A DNA stretch of 31,892 nt from a virus: positions 1 through 31,892 of the IMG/VR virus record IMGVR_UViG_3300046683_000089; one strand, 5' to 3'. The position numbers and the translations under genes were made by a program. Every line of letters begins with the position of its first letter. The stretch's first letter is position 1. Shown piece by piece: positions 15,425-22,203 of the stretch. The notes beneath the pieces were generated by a model, which made no database searches, was not told the origin of the DNA, and worked only from the letters and a program-made list of their open reading frames with translations.

Positions 15425-15789
15425 CGCCGTTCCTCCGCGGGTCCGGCGAGCAATCGCACGTACGCATCGAGGAACCCGACCGCACGGAATTCTTCGAGCT
15501 CGCGACACAGGGCTAAGAAGCGTTCGCCCTGGCGCAGCATGTATTCAGTTTCAGGGGCGGTGAGCAATTTGCGGAGTTCTTGTATATGTGTCGTGACCTG
15601 CCGCATCTCTTCAAGGGACGCCATGCGCGCTTGTCGCAAGCGCTTCGTGTGATCCGCAAGCGCCGGCTCGATCACGTCGATCACATCCGCGAGTTCGTTG
15701 GCGAGCGTTTGCACAACGGCGCGGGCGCTATTGAGCTCTTCGGTCGTGGCGTGGATGGCGCTGGCGAGTTCGGCATCAAGGTCGCTCAT
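15421..15789 (-). CDS. Coiled-coil protein in repressor operon (122 aa)
   Basis: ATG 15789 is chosen because a strong GGAGGAG lies just upstream on this strand; the longer reading to 15876 lacks one and overlaps the upstream gene. It is predicted to be almost wholly alpha-helical, with long heptad-like stretches (ELNSARAVVQTLANELADVI; TKRLRQARMASLEEMRQVTT). No known domain. Likely a structural or partner protein for the adjacent genes. Confidence 0.7.
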   Translation of the reverse strand: MSDLDAELASAIHATTEELNSARAVVQTLANELADVIDVIEPALADHTKRLRQARMASLEEMRQVTTHIQELRKLLTAPETEYMLRQGERFLALCRELEEFRAVGFLDAYVRLLAGPAEERR

Positions 15790-15808
15790 GGGCGAAGCTC
15801 CTCCAGAA

Positions 15809-16075
15809 TCATTTTGCGACCAGCCTGACGTGACGCCTGGCGTCGCATGTGCGGGACGTGGTTTGTGTCGTCCCATCGTTGGGCGGCTGGGGCCCGATCA
15901 GGTTCAGCATGACGCGTTCGACGATGGGGAGACTTTTCGGATTACAGGCGCCGAGCATCGGCGCCAAGGCGATCAAGCGTTGGACAGCTGCCGTGGTGGT
16001 GGGCCGAAGCCGTGCGCGCGCTGGACGTGGTCGGAGCGCAACGGGAAATTTGACAAGGTTGACGGCGTATCGCAT
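15809..16075 (-). CDS. Unknown basic protein in repressor operon (88 aa)
   Basis: Start at 16075 with GAGAGGG about a dozen bases upstream. Fits neatly between its neighbours. Arg/Pro-rich N-terminal half, a central hydrophobic helix (AAVQRLIALAPMLGA) and a polar end. No motif recognised; coding status rests on spacing and ribosome site. Confidence 0.52.
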   Translation of the reverse strand: MRYAVNLVKFPVALRPRPARARLRPTTTAAVQRLIALAPMLGACNPKSLPIVERVMLNLIGPQPPNDGTTQTTSRTCDARRHVRLVAK

Positions 16076-16105
16076 GACGTGCAGTCCCTCTCGATGGGCG
16101 GGCGT

Positions 16106-16639
16106 TCAAGATCTCGTCGCAGACTTTCTTCCTCCCGTCTTTCGGGCCCGGCTGTCTTTTTTCAGTTGTTTCTCGTAGCTCGCCAGGAGATCGAGGACCG
16201 ATTTGCGCAGGGGCGCGTCGAGTTTTTCGATCCGTGCCGCAATGGCCATCAACATGGGGTTGACGCGGCGCGTCACGGGGTCGATCCGTCGACGTTGCTC
16301 GATCACGCGCTGTGCATCGGCGGTCAGTCGCTTGATGACTTGTTGCTCTTCCGTCTGGCTGAGTCGACGTTCCGGCGACACCAAGATCGACGCGTGCGGT
16401 ACTTGGAAGAAGTCCGCGATGCGTCGTAAGGTCTCCTGGTGCACATCGAGTCCACGGGCGGCTTTGCTGATCGTGTTTGCAGGAATGCCCGTCGCTTCGG
16501 CAATGTGGGCCTGTCGAAGTTTGAATTCCTTGAGCCAGTACCGGATGGCTTCGCCCCATGGGTTATCACCTTGCGGCGCCGCCGTCTTGGCCACGGGCGG
16601 AGCATATAGTGCGCCTGCGCCTGGTTCCAATAACGGCAT
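16106..16639 (-). CDS. CI-like repressor with XRE-type helix-turn-helix
   Basis: A 177-residue reading from ATG 16639 (a TTG at 16648 is also possible). Residues ~32-75 form an HTH: YWLKEFKLRQAHIAEATGIP, ANTISKAARGLDVHQETLRR, IADFFQVP. It reads away from the Cro-like gene across an AT-rich gap, the standard lysogeny switch layout. The C-terminal part is helical and basic (AIAARIEKLDAPLRKSVLDL ... KKDSRARKTGGRKS) and has no visible LexA-like Ser/Lys protease domain, so induction by self-cleavage is not supported. Expected to repress the rightward early promoter. Confidence 0.82.
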   Translation of the reverse strand: MPLLEPGAGALYAPPVAKTAAPQGDNPWGEAIRYWLKEFKLRQAHIAEATGIPANTISKAARGLDVHQETLRRIADFFQVPHASILVSPERRLSQTEEQQVIKRLTADAQRVIEQRRRIDPVTRRVNPMLMAIAARIEKLDAPLRKSVLDLLASYEKQLKKDSRARKTGGRKSATRS

Positions 16640-16728
16640 CGTCGTCAATACCTTATATGCCTGAAAGAAAAATTACAATATTAATTGATTCCGTATCAGA
16701 TATCTTGTAGGCTTCGCAGGTATCGAAG
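16640..16728. promoter_or_regulatory. Divergent promoter/operator region of the lysogeny switch
   Basis: This gap is distinctly AT-rich compared with the rest of the genome. It contains the 8-bp palindrome AGATATCT (16698-16705), an inverted CAAT/ATTG pair (16676-16687), GTATC half-sites near 16693 and 16720, and a stem CTTCG/CGAAG (16712-16716, 16724-16728) right before the Cro start that would enclose its AGG ribosome site. Exact -35/-10 boxes are not clear. Confidence 0.65.
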
Positions 16729-17001
16729 ATGACTCGAAAAAATCAGCCATCGGTGGATTTACGGCTCAAGATTGCCCTGCTGGAATCGGGCCGCAGTCAG
16801 CGACGGATCGCGCTCGATACGCGCATTGGTGAGGTCCGCCTGAGTCAGATCGTGCGGCACCGGGGCGCGCCGGCCTCGGAGACGGAACGACAGCGGCTCG
16901 CGAAATACCTGAATCGTCCCGAGGGCGATCTGTTTCCGGTGGAGGAGATCGAGGAGGACGATCCGATCGATCGACTCCCGAACGTCAGGAGACTGCCATG
17001 A
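16729..17001 (+). CDS. Cro-like HTH regulator
   Basis: A 90-residue protein, first rightward gene opposite the repressor. Residues ~10-60 hold an XRE-like HTH (LRLKIALLESGRSQRRIALD, TRIGEVRLSQIVRHRGAPAS, ETERQRLAKYL), with an acidic C-terminal tail (VEEIEEDDPID). It would compete with the repressor for operators. A hairpin covers its ribosome site. Confidence 0.78.
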   Translation: MTRKNQPSVDLRLKIALLESGRSQRRIALDTRIGEVRLSQIVRHRGAPASETERQRLAKYLNRPEGDLFPVEEIEEDDPIDRLPNVRRLP

Positions 17002-17276
17002 CACGCCGAGGGAATGTGCTGGCCTTGACTGAGCGGCGGGACCAGGTCGCGACCGCCGCCGCCGCGGCGTTCGATGACGTGCGGCTGACCGTGGCCGAAG
17101 CGGCGACCGAAGCCAAAGTCAGCGAACATACGATCCGCCGCGCCTATGTGCATGGCCATTTGCACATTCAGCGGTTCGGCATCGGTCAACGATCGTTGCG
17201 CATCAAGCGGAGCGATCTCCTGCAATGGCTCGAGGCCGGTGGCAACACCGCGCCGCGCGCCGGAAAGTCTCGATGA
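16998..17276 (+). CDS. Excisionase-like helix-turn-helix protein
   Basis: A 92-residue protein, ATGA-coupled to the Cro-like gene. Residues ~30-78 match the HTH_17/MerR-type excisionase domain: LTVAEAATEAKVSEHTIRRA, YVHGHLHIQRFGIGQRSLRI, KRSDLLQWLEA. This DNA-binding wing arrangement is usual for Xis/RDF proteins. Its stop overlaps the integrase start, which supports a role in directing integrase toward excision. Confidence 0.78.
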   Translation: MTRRGNVLALTERRDQVATAAAAAFDDVRLTVAEAATEAKVSEHTIRRAYVHGHLHIQRFGIGQRSLRIKRSDLLQWLEAGGNTAPRAGKSR

Positions 17277-18520
17277 GCGTCCGGAAGAAGTGCGGCTGTC
17301 AGTACGCGGATCATCGCTGCGCGCATGCCTGGCTCAGTGAGGTCATGCACGCGGGCGTGCGACGGCGCATCAATATCGATCAATACGCGATCGAGCGGGG
17401 CGCGCGGGAGGCGCACATTGTCGCCAAGCGCGACGCGCTCCAATGGGAGGCGCGGATCAAAATGGACCTGGCGCAGGGACTGGACCCGACGCACCCGCCC
17501 GGCGTGGTGGCAGAATCGGTGGAGAGCATCGCGCGCGCCTTAGAGGATTACGAGGCGGTCGAAGTGCCGAAGCTGCGGGTCCAGGGGCCGCCGCGCAGTG
17601 AGATCCGGACGATCCGCGCGTACTTCGGCGGCCGGGCGCTCCGCGAGCTCGAGCGCGAAGGCGCTGGCCTGGCGTTCATGTCGGCGCTGCGGGAGGGGTG
17701 GCGCCCGCCGCATCCGCGCACCGGGGAGGCGCAGGAACCCCTCGAGGACGGGCGCGGCCCGGCCGGCGTGAATCGCATCATGCAACGCCTGCGGCACTTC
17801 ATCAACTGGTGCCGCTATCAGCAGCCGCAGCGGTTGACGCGGACGCCGTTTCATCGCTACGGGATTCAGATCAAGTTGAGCGAGGAAGTGCAACGGACGC
17901 GGCGCCTGCACGCGGGCGAGGAGGCGGCGCTGCTGGCGGCCTGCGAGGCGATCAACACCCTGGATCACAAGTACGCGGGGCCGGCCATCAAACGACGCAT
18001 TCTCGGCACACTCTGGCTCGGCGCGCGTGGCAGCGAGCTCGATCGTGTCCAGATCGCCGACGTCAACTTCCGCACGTGGGATGTCCTATTGCGCAAGGGC
18101 AAGAGTGCGCCGCGGGCGGTGTGGCTCGACGACCGGAGTCCGTTGCGGGCGCTCCTCGAGCAGCGACGGTTTCTGAAGCCGGGCCAGGCGGTCTTCGGCG
18201 ACGAGGCGGGCGCGGTCTACAACGCGCGCGCGGCCTGGGAAACGGTGCTGCTCCTGGCCCACGACAAGATCACCGTCGCCGGCACGGGCCGGACCTCCGA
18301 CCAGGACGCGATCCACTTCGCCGAGATCGATCTGCACTTTCACGATCTGCGGCGGGAGTGTGCGTCGCGGTGGTGGGAACAGAAGATCGACCTCCTCAAG
18401 ATTTCGCGCTGGTTGGGCCACGCGGATTTTCAGATGACGCAACGCTATCTGCACCTGACCGCCGAGGCCTTCGGCGGCCGGGACATGGAGGAGGCGCTCA
18501 CGGGGAAACGGCGGCTGTGA
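17273..18520 (+). CDS. int: Tyrosine recombinase, phage integrase
   Basis: A 415-residue protein. ATG 17273 overlaps the Xis stop. The catalytic residues are visible: Arg252 in LGARGSELDRV, His357 and Arg360 in HDLRRECASRWW, His383 in WLGHADFQ, and nucleophile Tyr392 in QRYLHL. The N-terminal Cys/His cluster (RKKCGCQYADHRCAHAW) may bind metal or help arm binding; a core-binding domain spans residues ~85-200. The attP core lies about 110 bases after the stop, the usual placement. Mediates site-specific integration at a host tRNA gene. Confidence 0.93.
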   Translation: MSVRKKCGCQYADHRCAHAWLSEVMHAGVRRRINIDQYAIERGAREAHIVAKRDALQWEARIKMDLAQGLDPTHPPGVVAESVESIARALEDYEAVEVPKLRVQGPPRSEIRTIRAYFGGRALRELEREGAGLAFMSALREGWRPPHPRTGEAQEPLEDGRGPAGVNRIMQRLRHFINWCRYQQPQRLTRTPFHRYGIQIKLSEEVQRTRRLHAGEEAALLAACEAINTLDHKYAGPAIKRRILGTLWLGARGSELDRVQIADVNFRTWDVLLRKGKSAPRAVWLDDRSPLRALLEQRRFLKPGQAVFGDEAGAVYNARAAWETVLLLAHDKITVAGTGRTSDQDAIHFAEIDLHFHDLRRECASRWWEQKIDLLKISRWLGHADFQMTQRYLHLTAEAFGGRDMEEALTGKRRL

Positions 18521-18814
18521 TCCGGTTACGCCCAGATTGCGCCTTTTTTGCGCCTAGTTGCAGTTTCGAGGGGTCGCGTGGCGAGCGAGTGAAAGGCGGG
18601 AAGTGATGGCTGATATGGGGTTTATGGGTGGTGGCGAGGGACAGAATCGAACTGTCGACACTACGATTTTCAGTCGAGCAGAAGCCCTTTCCCAGGCTTG
18701 CCCTGAGTCGCCCTTAGGCACTTTTCCTCAGCAAATTTCCAAGACGGCCTCGCGGGGCTACGCGGGGCTAATCCCGGTTTCCGATCCGATTACGCCCACG
18801 ACTTTGAGGCCGCG
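18521..18814. other. Integration region around attP with candidate arm sites
   Basis: The 294-base gap after the integrase holds the tRNA-like core and repeats that look like integrase arm sites: TCCGGTTACGCCCA (18521-18534) recurs as TCCGATTACGCCCA (18785-18798), flanking the core by about 95 and 110 bases; and a perfect tandem CGCGGGGCTA pair lies at 18751-18770. No gene is evident. Confidence 0.65.
18629..18676 (-). other. attP: attP core: 3' half of a tRNA-Phe(GAA) gene
   Basis: On the minus strand this segment reads as the 3' half of a tRNA: anticodon loop CTGAAAA with anticodon GAA, stem TCGTA, variable loop, T-arm GACAG-TTCGATT-CTGTC, acceptor CCTCGCC and ACCA. The matching 5' half is absent (the 5' anticodon stem breaks after three pairs), so it is not a functional tRNA gene. 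Integrating here would rebuild the 3' end of a host tRNA-Phe. Confidence 0.85.
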
Positions 18815-18970
18815 ATGAGCGAACTCGTGCTCATGGCGCTCGCGATGGGGTTCGCGGTCGGTGTGGTCGGTTTGCTTGCGTGGCTGTTCGTGCGCGGCGC
18901 CGAGCAACCCGACCGCGTGTCGAGTCGATGGATCGATAGTCATCTGCGCGATCGGCGGGACGATGCCTAA
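18815..18970 (+). CDS. Small single-pass membrane protein (51 aa)
   Basis: ATG 18815 opens MSELVLMALAMGFAVGVVGL then LAWLFV, one transmembrane helix, followed by a charged tail (SSRWIDSHLRDRRDDA). The first gene after attP and the start of the early operon; its stop overlaps the next gene by eight bases. Function unknown; a host-membrane effector is possible. Confidence 0.6.
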   Translation: MSELVLMALAMGFAVGVVGLLAWLFVRGAEQPDRVSSRWIDSHLRDRRDDA

Positions 18971-19277
18971 CCCGACGCAGACAGACCTCTGGTTCGATGG
19001 GCCGGTCTACGAGCCCGTGCACGACCAGGCGCGCCTGACCGGACAACTGCGCCGCGTGTTCGAGGCGATGGCTGACGCGCGCTGGCGCACGCTCGCCGAG
19101 ATCGAAACGATCACGGGCGATCCGCCGGCGAGCATTTCGGCGCAGCTGCGCCACCTGCGCAAACGCAAGTTCGGATCGTTCATCGTGGACAAACGCGCGC
19201 GCGGCGATCGTGCGATTGGCCTCTGGGAATACCGACTCGTGCTCACTCATCAACTCGCGGAGTTCACCCATGACTGA
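18963..19277 (+). CDS. Winged-helix DNA-binding protein
   Basis: A 104-residue protein. Residues ~25-95 form a winged helix: LTGQLRRVFEAMADARWRTL, AEIETITGDPPASISAQLRH, LRKRKFGSFIVDKR and a closing strand LWEYRLV. This pattern is common in phage early regions and is normally annotated as a DNA-binding wHTH protein. It may regulate the early operon or act with the recombinase gene that it overlaps by eight bases. Confidence 0.7.
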   Translation: MPNPTQTDLWFDGPVYEPVHDQARLTGQLRRVFEAMADARWRTLAEIETITGDPPASISAQLRHLRKRKFGSFIVDKRARGDRAIGLWEYRLVLTHQLAEFTHD

Positions 19278-20238
19278 AGCCCTAACCCTCGCCCAGCAGA
19301 TCGATCCGGCGCTGATCGAGCGCGTGATCATTCACGGCGACTTACGGCAGCTCAATCCCCAGCAGAAGGTGTCGTATTACAACGCCGTGTGTGAGTCGGT
19401 CGGGCTGAACCCGCTGACGCAGCCCTTCCAGTATCTGGTGCTCAGCGGCAGGGAAGTGCTCTATGCGCGGCGAGAAGCGACCGACCAATTGCGCCACCTC
19501 TATAGCGTGAGCGTAAAAATCATGGCGCGGGAAGTGATGGAAGACTGCTACATCGTCACCGCGCAGGCCATCCTGCCCGGCGGGCGCACCGATGAAAGTA
19601 TCGGCGCCGTGCCGATCGCCAGCCTGAAAGGCGAAGGGCGCGCCAACGCCATGATGAAAGCGGAGACCAAGGCGAAACGCCGGGTGACGCTGGCGATTTG
19701 TGGCCTCGGGATGTTGGATGAAACCGAAGTCGAGTCAGTGGTCGAGCAGGCGCGGCCGGACTTTGTGACCGAGGCGACCGCGATTGCGGATCAGTACCAG
19801 GCGCCGGAGGTACGCGCCAGCAAGCCCCTTGCTGGCGGTTCGTCACCGGCGCCGGCGCTGGCTGACGACAACGATGCGCGCGATCAGATCGAAGTACACC
19901 ACTTCACCAGCGAACGGTTAGCCCAGCTCGCGCCTGGCGTGGTGCTGATTACCCACGTGCACTCGGAGAAGACGAGCAATCCCAACGTGACGCGCTACAC
20001 GATCACGCTGGCCGGCGGGCCGAGCTGGCCGCTCGATCAGACGCGCGTGACCACGGTCAACGAACGTCTGGCCGCGCGCGCCGAGGCCGCGTGGCACAGC
20101 GAACAAGCAATCGCGATCACGACCAAGAAAGGCCGGACCGGCTACGACCTTGTGACGATCGAGGACGCGCACGAACGATCGCTCTCACCACCGGACGCGC
20201 TCCCGGATCGCGAGGACCCTGACAGCCCTTTCGGTTGA
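19270..20238 (+). CDS. Probable phage single-strand annealing recombination protein
   Basis: A 322-residue protein. The N-terminal ~170 residues contain LNPQQKVSYYNAVCESVGLN, PLTQPFQYLVLSGREVLYAR, KIMAREVMEDCYIVTAQAIL and ANAMMKAETKAKRRVTLAIC then GLGMLDETEVE. The 'y...vc..lGLnPlt.Pf.yl' opening and the 'A..kAetkAkrRv.l...Gl.mlde.E' block are features of a phage family I associate with RecT/Bet-like annealases. The C-terminal third is variable and ends DREDPDSPFG, an acidic tail with terminal Phe reminiscent of SSB-interacting tails. No partner exonuclease is recognised nearby, which lowers certainty. Confidence 0.55.
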   Translation: MTEALTLAQQIDPALIERVIIHGDLRQLNPQQKVSYYNAVCESVGLNPLTQPFQYLVLSGREVLYARREATDQLRHLYSVSVKIMAREVMEDCYIVTAQAILPGGRTDESIGAVPIASLKGEGRANAMMKAETKAKRRVTLAICGLGMLDETEVESVVEQARPDFVTEATAIADQYQAPEVRASKPLAGGSSPAPALADDNDARDQIEVHHFTSERLAQLAPGVVLITHVHSEKTSNPNVTRYTITLAGGPSWPLDQTRVTTVNERLAARAEAAWHSEQAIAITTKKGRTGYDLVTIEDAHERSLSPPDALPDREDPDSPFG

Positions 20239-20272
20239 GGTGTCGCCATCATCGCTGGTACTGGGCGACACC
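20239..20272. repeat. 9-bp inverted repeat right after the recombinase stop
   Basis: GGTGTCGCC (20239-20247) pairs perfectly with GGCGACACC (20264-20272) around a 16-base loop. It begins at the base after the stop codon. No U-run follows, so it is not a classic terminator; it may be an RNA processing or protein-binding site. Confidence 0.6.
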
Positions 20273-20279
20273 GAGGCTG

Positions 20280-20324
20280 ATGAAATGCCAGCACTGTGGG
20301 TTCGCGTGGAGATCGCAACGGTAG
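20280..20324 (+). CDS. Possible 14-aa CxxC minigene or zinc-ribbon remnant
   Basis: Reads MKCQHCGFAWRSQR and stops just before the methyltransferase ATG (20325). The KCxHCGFxW pattern is a zinc-ribbon opening. It could be the stump of a lost zinc-ribbon gene or a leader peptide. No clear ribosome site. Confidence 0.25.
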   Translation: MKCQHCGFAWRSQR

Positions 20325-21455
20325 ATGTCGGCGTACTACAACGAACACGATCCGTTCGCCGCCGCCTGGCTGCGCGAATTGATCAAGCAAGGGCTGATCG
20401 CTGATGGCGAAGTCGATGAGCGATCAATTGCCCTTGTTCAGCCCGACGACGTGCGAGGCTTCGCCCAGTGTCACTTCTTCGCTGGGATTGGCGGCTGGTC
20501 CTACGCTCTTCGATTGGCCGGATGGCCTGACGGCCGCGCTGTCTGGACGGGGAGTTGTCCCTGTCAGCCATTCTCGGCCGCAGGCGCCCAGGCTGGCGGA
20601 CACGATCCCCGCGACCTTTGGCCTGTCTGGAACCACCTCATCGCGCAGTGCCGTCCTGCAGTCGTCTTTGGTGAACAGGTTGAAGCAGCGATTGGACACG
20701 GATGGCTCGACCGTGTTTGCGATGACTTGGAAGCGGAAGGTTACGCCGTCGGGGCGTGTGGTGTGCCGGCTGGTGGTGTCGGGGCGTTCCACATCAGACA
20801 GCGTCTCTGGTTCGTGGCCCACGCCGCAGGCGGAAGGGGATACGACGGGCGGGGGGCAGGAGAAGAATGCGCTGCACGCGGAGATGGGGATTCTGCGTCC
20901 GAGCGGGGCGGCGCATTCGAGGAACCTTCGGGATTACGTGTTGCTGGCGGCGTGGCCCACACCGAATGCGGGACCACAGAACGATACGGACAGTCAGTGG
21001 CCGGAGCGGCGGGAGCTCCTGAAGGCGCAGCACAAGAACGGGAACGGCTTCGGGCTGACGTTGGGGATGGCGGTGCAACTAGCGACGTGGCGCAGTCCGA
21101 ACGCGGGGGATGCGGAGGGCGGGGTGATGCAGATGACGGCGGCGCACGGGCGCTACAAGCTGCGGGACCAAGCGCCGCTGGCGACATGGGGCACGCCGAA
21201 CTGTATGGATCACTTGCCATCAGGCAACCTCGCCAGCCGGAAGCTGAAAGGCGGCTGTGTCAACCTGAAGGATCAAGTTTTTGGGCTGGAGCCGAGTGGC
21301 TCCCCTGCAGCGACGGCAAAGCGCGGCCAGTTGAACCCGGCACATTCCCGCTGGCTTATGGGGTATCCGCCCGCGTGGGACGCCTGCGCGGGTACGGCAA
21401 TGCCATCGTCCCGCAAGTCGCGGCCGCGTTCATCCGCGCCTATCTCGAGCGATGA
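20325..21455 (+). CDS. C5-cytosine DNA methyltransferase
   Basis: A 376-residue protein with the C5-MTase motifs in order: I FAGIGG (52-57), IV with catalytic Cys80 in SCPCQPFSAAG, a VI-like VVFGEQV (Gln in place of the usual Asn of ENV), VIII-like HIRQRLWFVA (~157-165) and X RLRGYGNAIVPQVA near the end. The region where the target-recognition domain belongs (~166-325) is very Gly/Ala-rich, with four V-A-H-like repeats (V164, V210, V255, M288). Those bases encode, one frame over, a second recognisable protein, which may explain the odd composition. Could protect phage DNA from restriction. Sequence specificity cannot be read. Confidence 0.87.
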   Translation: MSAYYNEHDPFAAAWLRELIKQGLIADGEVDERSIALVQPDDVRGFAQCHFFAGIGGWSYALRLAGWPDGRAVWTGSCPCQPFSAAGAQAGGHDPRDLWPVWNHLIAQCRPAVVFGEQVEAAIGHGWLDRVCDDLEAEGYAVGACGVPAGGVGAFHIRQRLWFVAHAAGGRGYDGRGAGEECAARGDGDSASERGGAFEEPSGLRVAGGVAHTECGTTERYGQSVAGAAGAPEGAAQERERLRADVGDGGATSDVAQSERGGCGGRGDADDGGARALQAAGPSAAGDMGHAELYGSLAIRQPRQPEAERRLCQPEGSSFWAGAEWLPCSDGKARPVEPGTFPLAYGVSARVGRLRGYGNAIVPQVAAAFIRAYLER

Positions 21456-21474
21456 CACGGGCGTGACGCGATGA
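20404..21474 (+). CDS. WPTP-repeat phage protein, overlapping the methyltransferase in the +1 frame
   Basis: A 356-residue reading, ATG 20404 with AAGGG about ten bases upstream. It overlaps the methyltransferase for 1052 bases on the same strand. It has its own recognisable pattern: ALQSSL-like VLQSSLVNRLKQRL, STVFAMTWKRKVTPSGR, four W-x-[TS]-P-[QN] repeats (W138 SWPTPQAEG, W184 AWPTPNAGP, W229 TWRSPNAGD, W262 TWGTPNCMD) and GQLNPAHSRWLMGYPPAWD near the end. I know this pattern from phage genes usually called hypothetical or methyltransferase-associated. Function unknown; possibly a partner or inhibitor acting with the methyltransferase. Stop overlaps the next ATG. Confidence 0.68.
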   Translation: MAKSMSDQLPLFSPTTCEASPSVTSSLGLAAGPTLFDWPDGLTAALSGRGVVPVSHSRPQAPRLADTIPATFGLSGTTSSRSAVLQSSLVNRLKQRLDTDGSTVFAMTWKRKVTPSGRVVCRLVVSGRSTSDSVSGSWPTPQAEGDTTGGGQEKNALHAEMGILRPSGAAHSRNLRDYVLLAAWPTPNAGPQNDTDSQWPERRELLKAQHKNGNGFGLTLGMAVQLATWRSPNAGDAEGGVMQMTAAHGRYKLRDQAPLATWGTPNCMDHLPSGNLASRKLKGGCVNLKDQVFGLEPSGSPAATAKRGQLNPAHSRWLMGYPPAWDACAGTAMPSSRKSRPRSSAPISSDDTGVTR

Positions 21475-21674
21475 CGACCCCGCGTGCGGTAATTGTCGAT
21501 CGCGCCGACCGGGGCGACGGGTTACTCCCCGTGCGGCGCGCGGAGGCGTCGTGCACCGCGTGCGACTGGCACGCGACGATGACCGGCGACACCGACGACG
21601 AGATCACGGAATTTCTGCGGCTGTTGTGGTGGGAGCACGCGACCACCATGCACGCGCGACGGAGGCCCGCATGA
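21471..21674 (+). CDS. Unknown small protein (67 aa)
   Basis: The ATG overlaps the stop of the WPTP protein, indicating coupling and indirectly supporting that frame. Contains a CTACDW pair of cysteines, a short acidic patch (TGDTDDEITEFLRLLWWE) and a basic end. No domain recognised. Confidence 0.6.
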   Translation: MTTPRAVIVDRADRGDGLLPVRRAEASCTACDWHATMTGDTDDEITEFLRLLWWEHATTMHARRRPA

Positions 21675-21847
21675 GTAAACGTCCGACGCAACTCGACAAA
21701 GCGATCCAAGGCCTCGATCACGAGATCGACGCCCTCAGTGTCAAGCTCGCCGCGCTCGTCCACGTCCGCGATTCGTTCGTGGCTCAGCGCCACCAGGCCG
21801 ACCTCGAGGTCGCGCACGCGCCCCAATTGAAGACCGTGGCCAAGTAG
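21671..21847 (+). CDS. Small coiled-coil protein (58 aa)
   Basis: ATG 21671 overlaps the previous stop. One long amphipathic helix (LDKAIQGLDHEIDALSVKLA, then ALVHVRDSFVAQRHQADLE) typical of short phage coiled coils. Function unknown. Confidence 0.6.
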   Translation: MSKRPTQLDKAIQGLDHEIDALSVKLAALVHVRDSFVAQRHQADLEVAHAPQLKTVAK

Positions 21848-21855
21848 GAGGCTGG

Positions 21856-22203
21856 ATGTGGTCGCGCCTCGACGACGAACTGATCGACCACGCCAAAGTG
21901 TTCGCGGCCGGCGAGCTCATCGGGAAGAACGGCCCCGCGATCGCCCTCGGGTTCTATGCGGTGGGCCTGATGTGGGCCAATAAACACTTAACCGACGGAC
22001 ATTTGCCGATCGCTGTCGTGAAGAGCTTCCGTCATGTCACCAATCCGGCCGCCATCGCTGACGCGCTTGTGAAGGCTGGACTGTGGGACAAGAACGGCGG
22101 GAGCGGGTTTCAGATTCACGACTTCGATCACTTCAATCCGTCGGCAGCGAAGGTGAAGAAAAAGCGGCGCGAAGATCGCGCGCGGAAGCAGGCCGAGGCA
22201 TGA
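21856..22203 (+). CDS. Replication-initiator-like protein (N-terminal domain)
   Basis: A 115-residue protein after a TAGGAGG ribosome site. Opens MWSRLDDELIDHAKVFAAGE, then AIALGFYAVGLMWANKHLTD and GHLPIAVVKSFRHVTNPAAI, ADALVKAGLWDKNGG, IHDFDHFNPSAAKVKKKRRE. This is the pattern of phage replication proteins in which a winged helix is followed by a 'Y..yNPsre.V...R' linker. Family members usually continue with a low-complexity Arg/Pro/Ser linker; here the stop comes at 22203 and the linker-like text appears in the next gene, one frame over. Confidence 0.7.
   Translation: MWSRLDDELIDHAKVFAAGELIGKNGPAIALGFYAVGLMWANKHLTDGHLPIAVVKSFRHVTNPAAIADALVKAGLWDKNGGSGFQIHDFDHFNPSAAKVKKKRREDRARKQAEA

Noticed and set aside
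18629-18709. Complete tRNA gene
   Set aside because: Only the 3' half (anticodon loop to ACCA) is present; no D-arm or matching 5' acceptor strand, so it is an attachment core.
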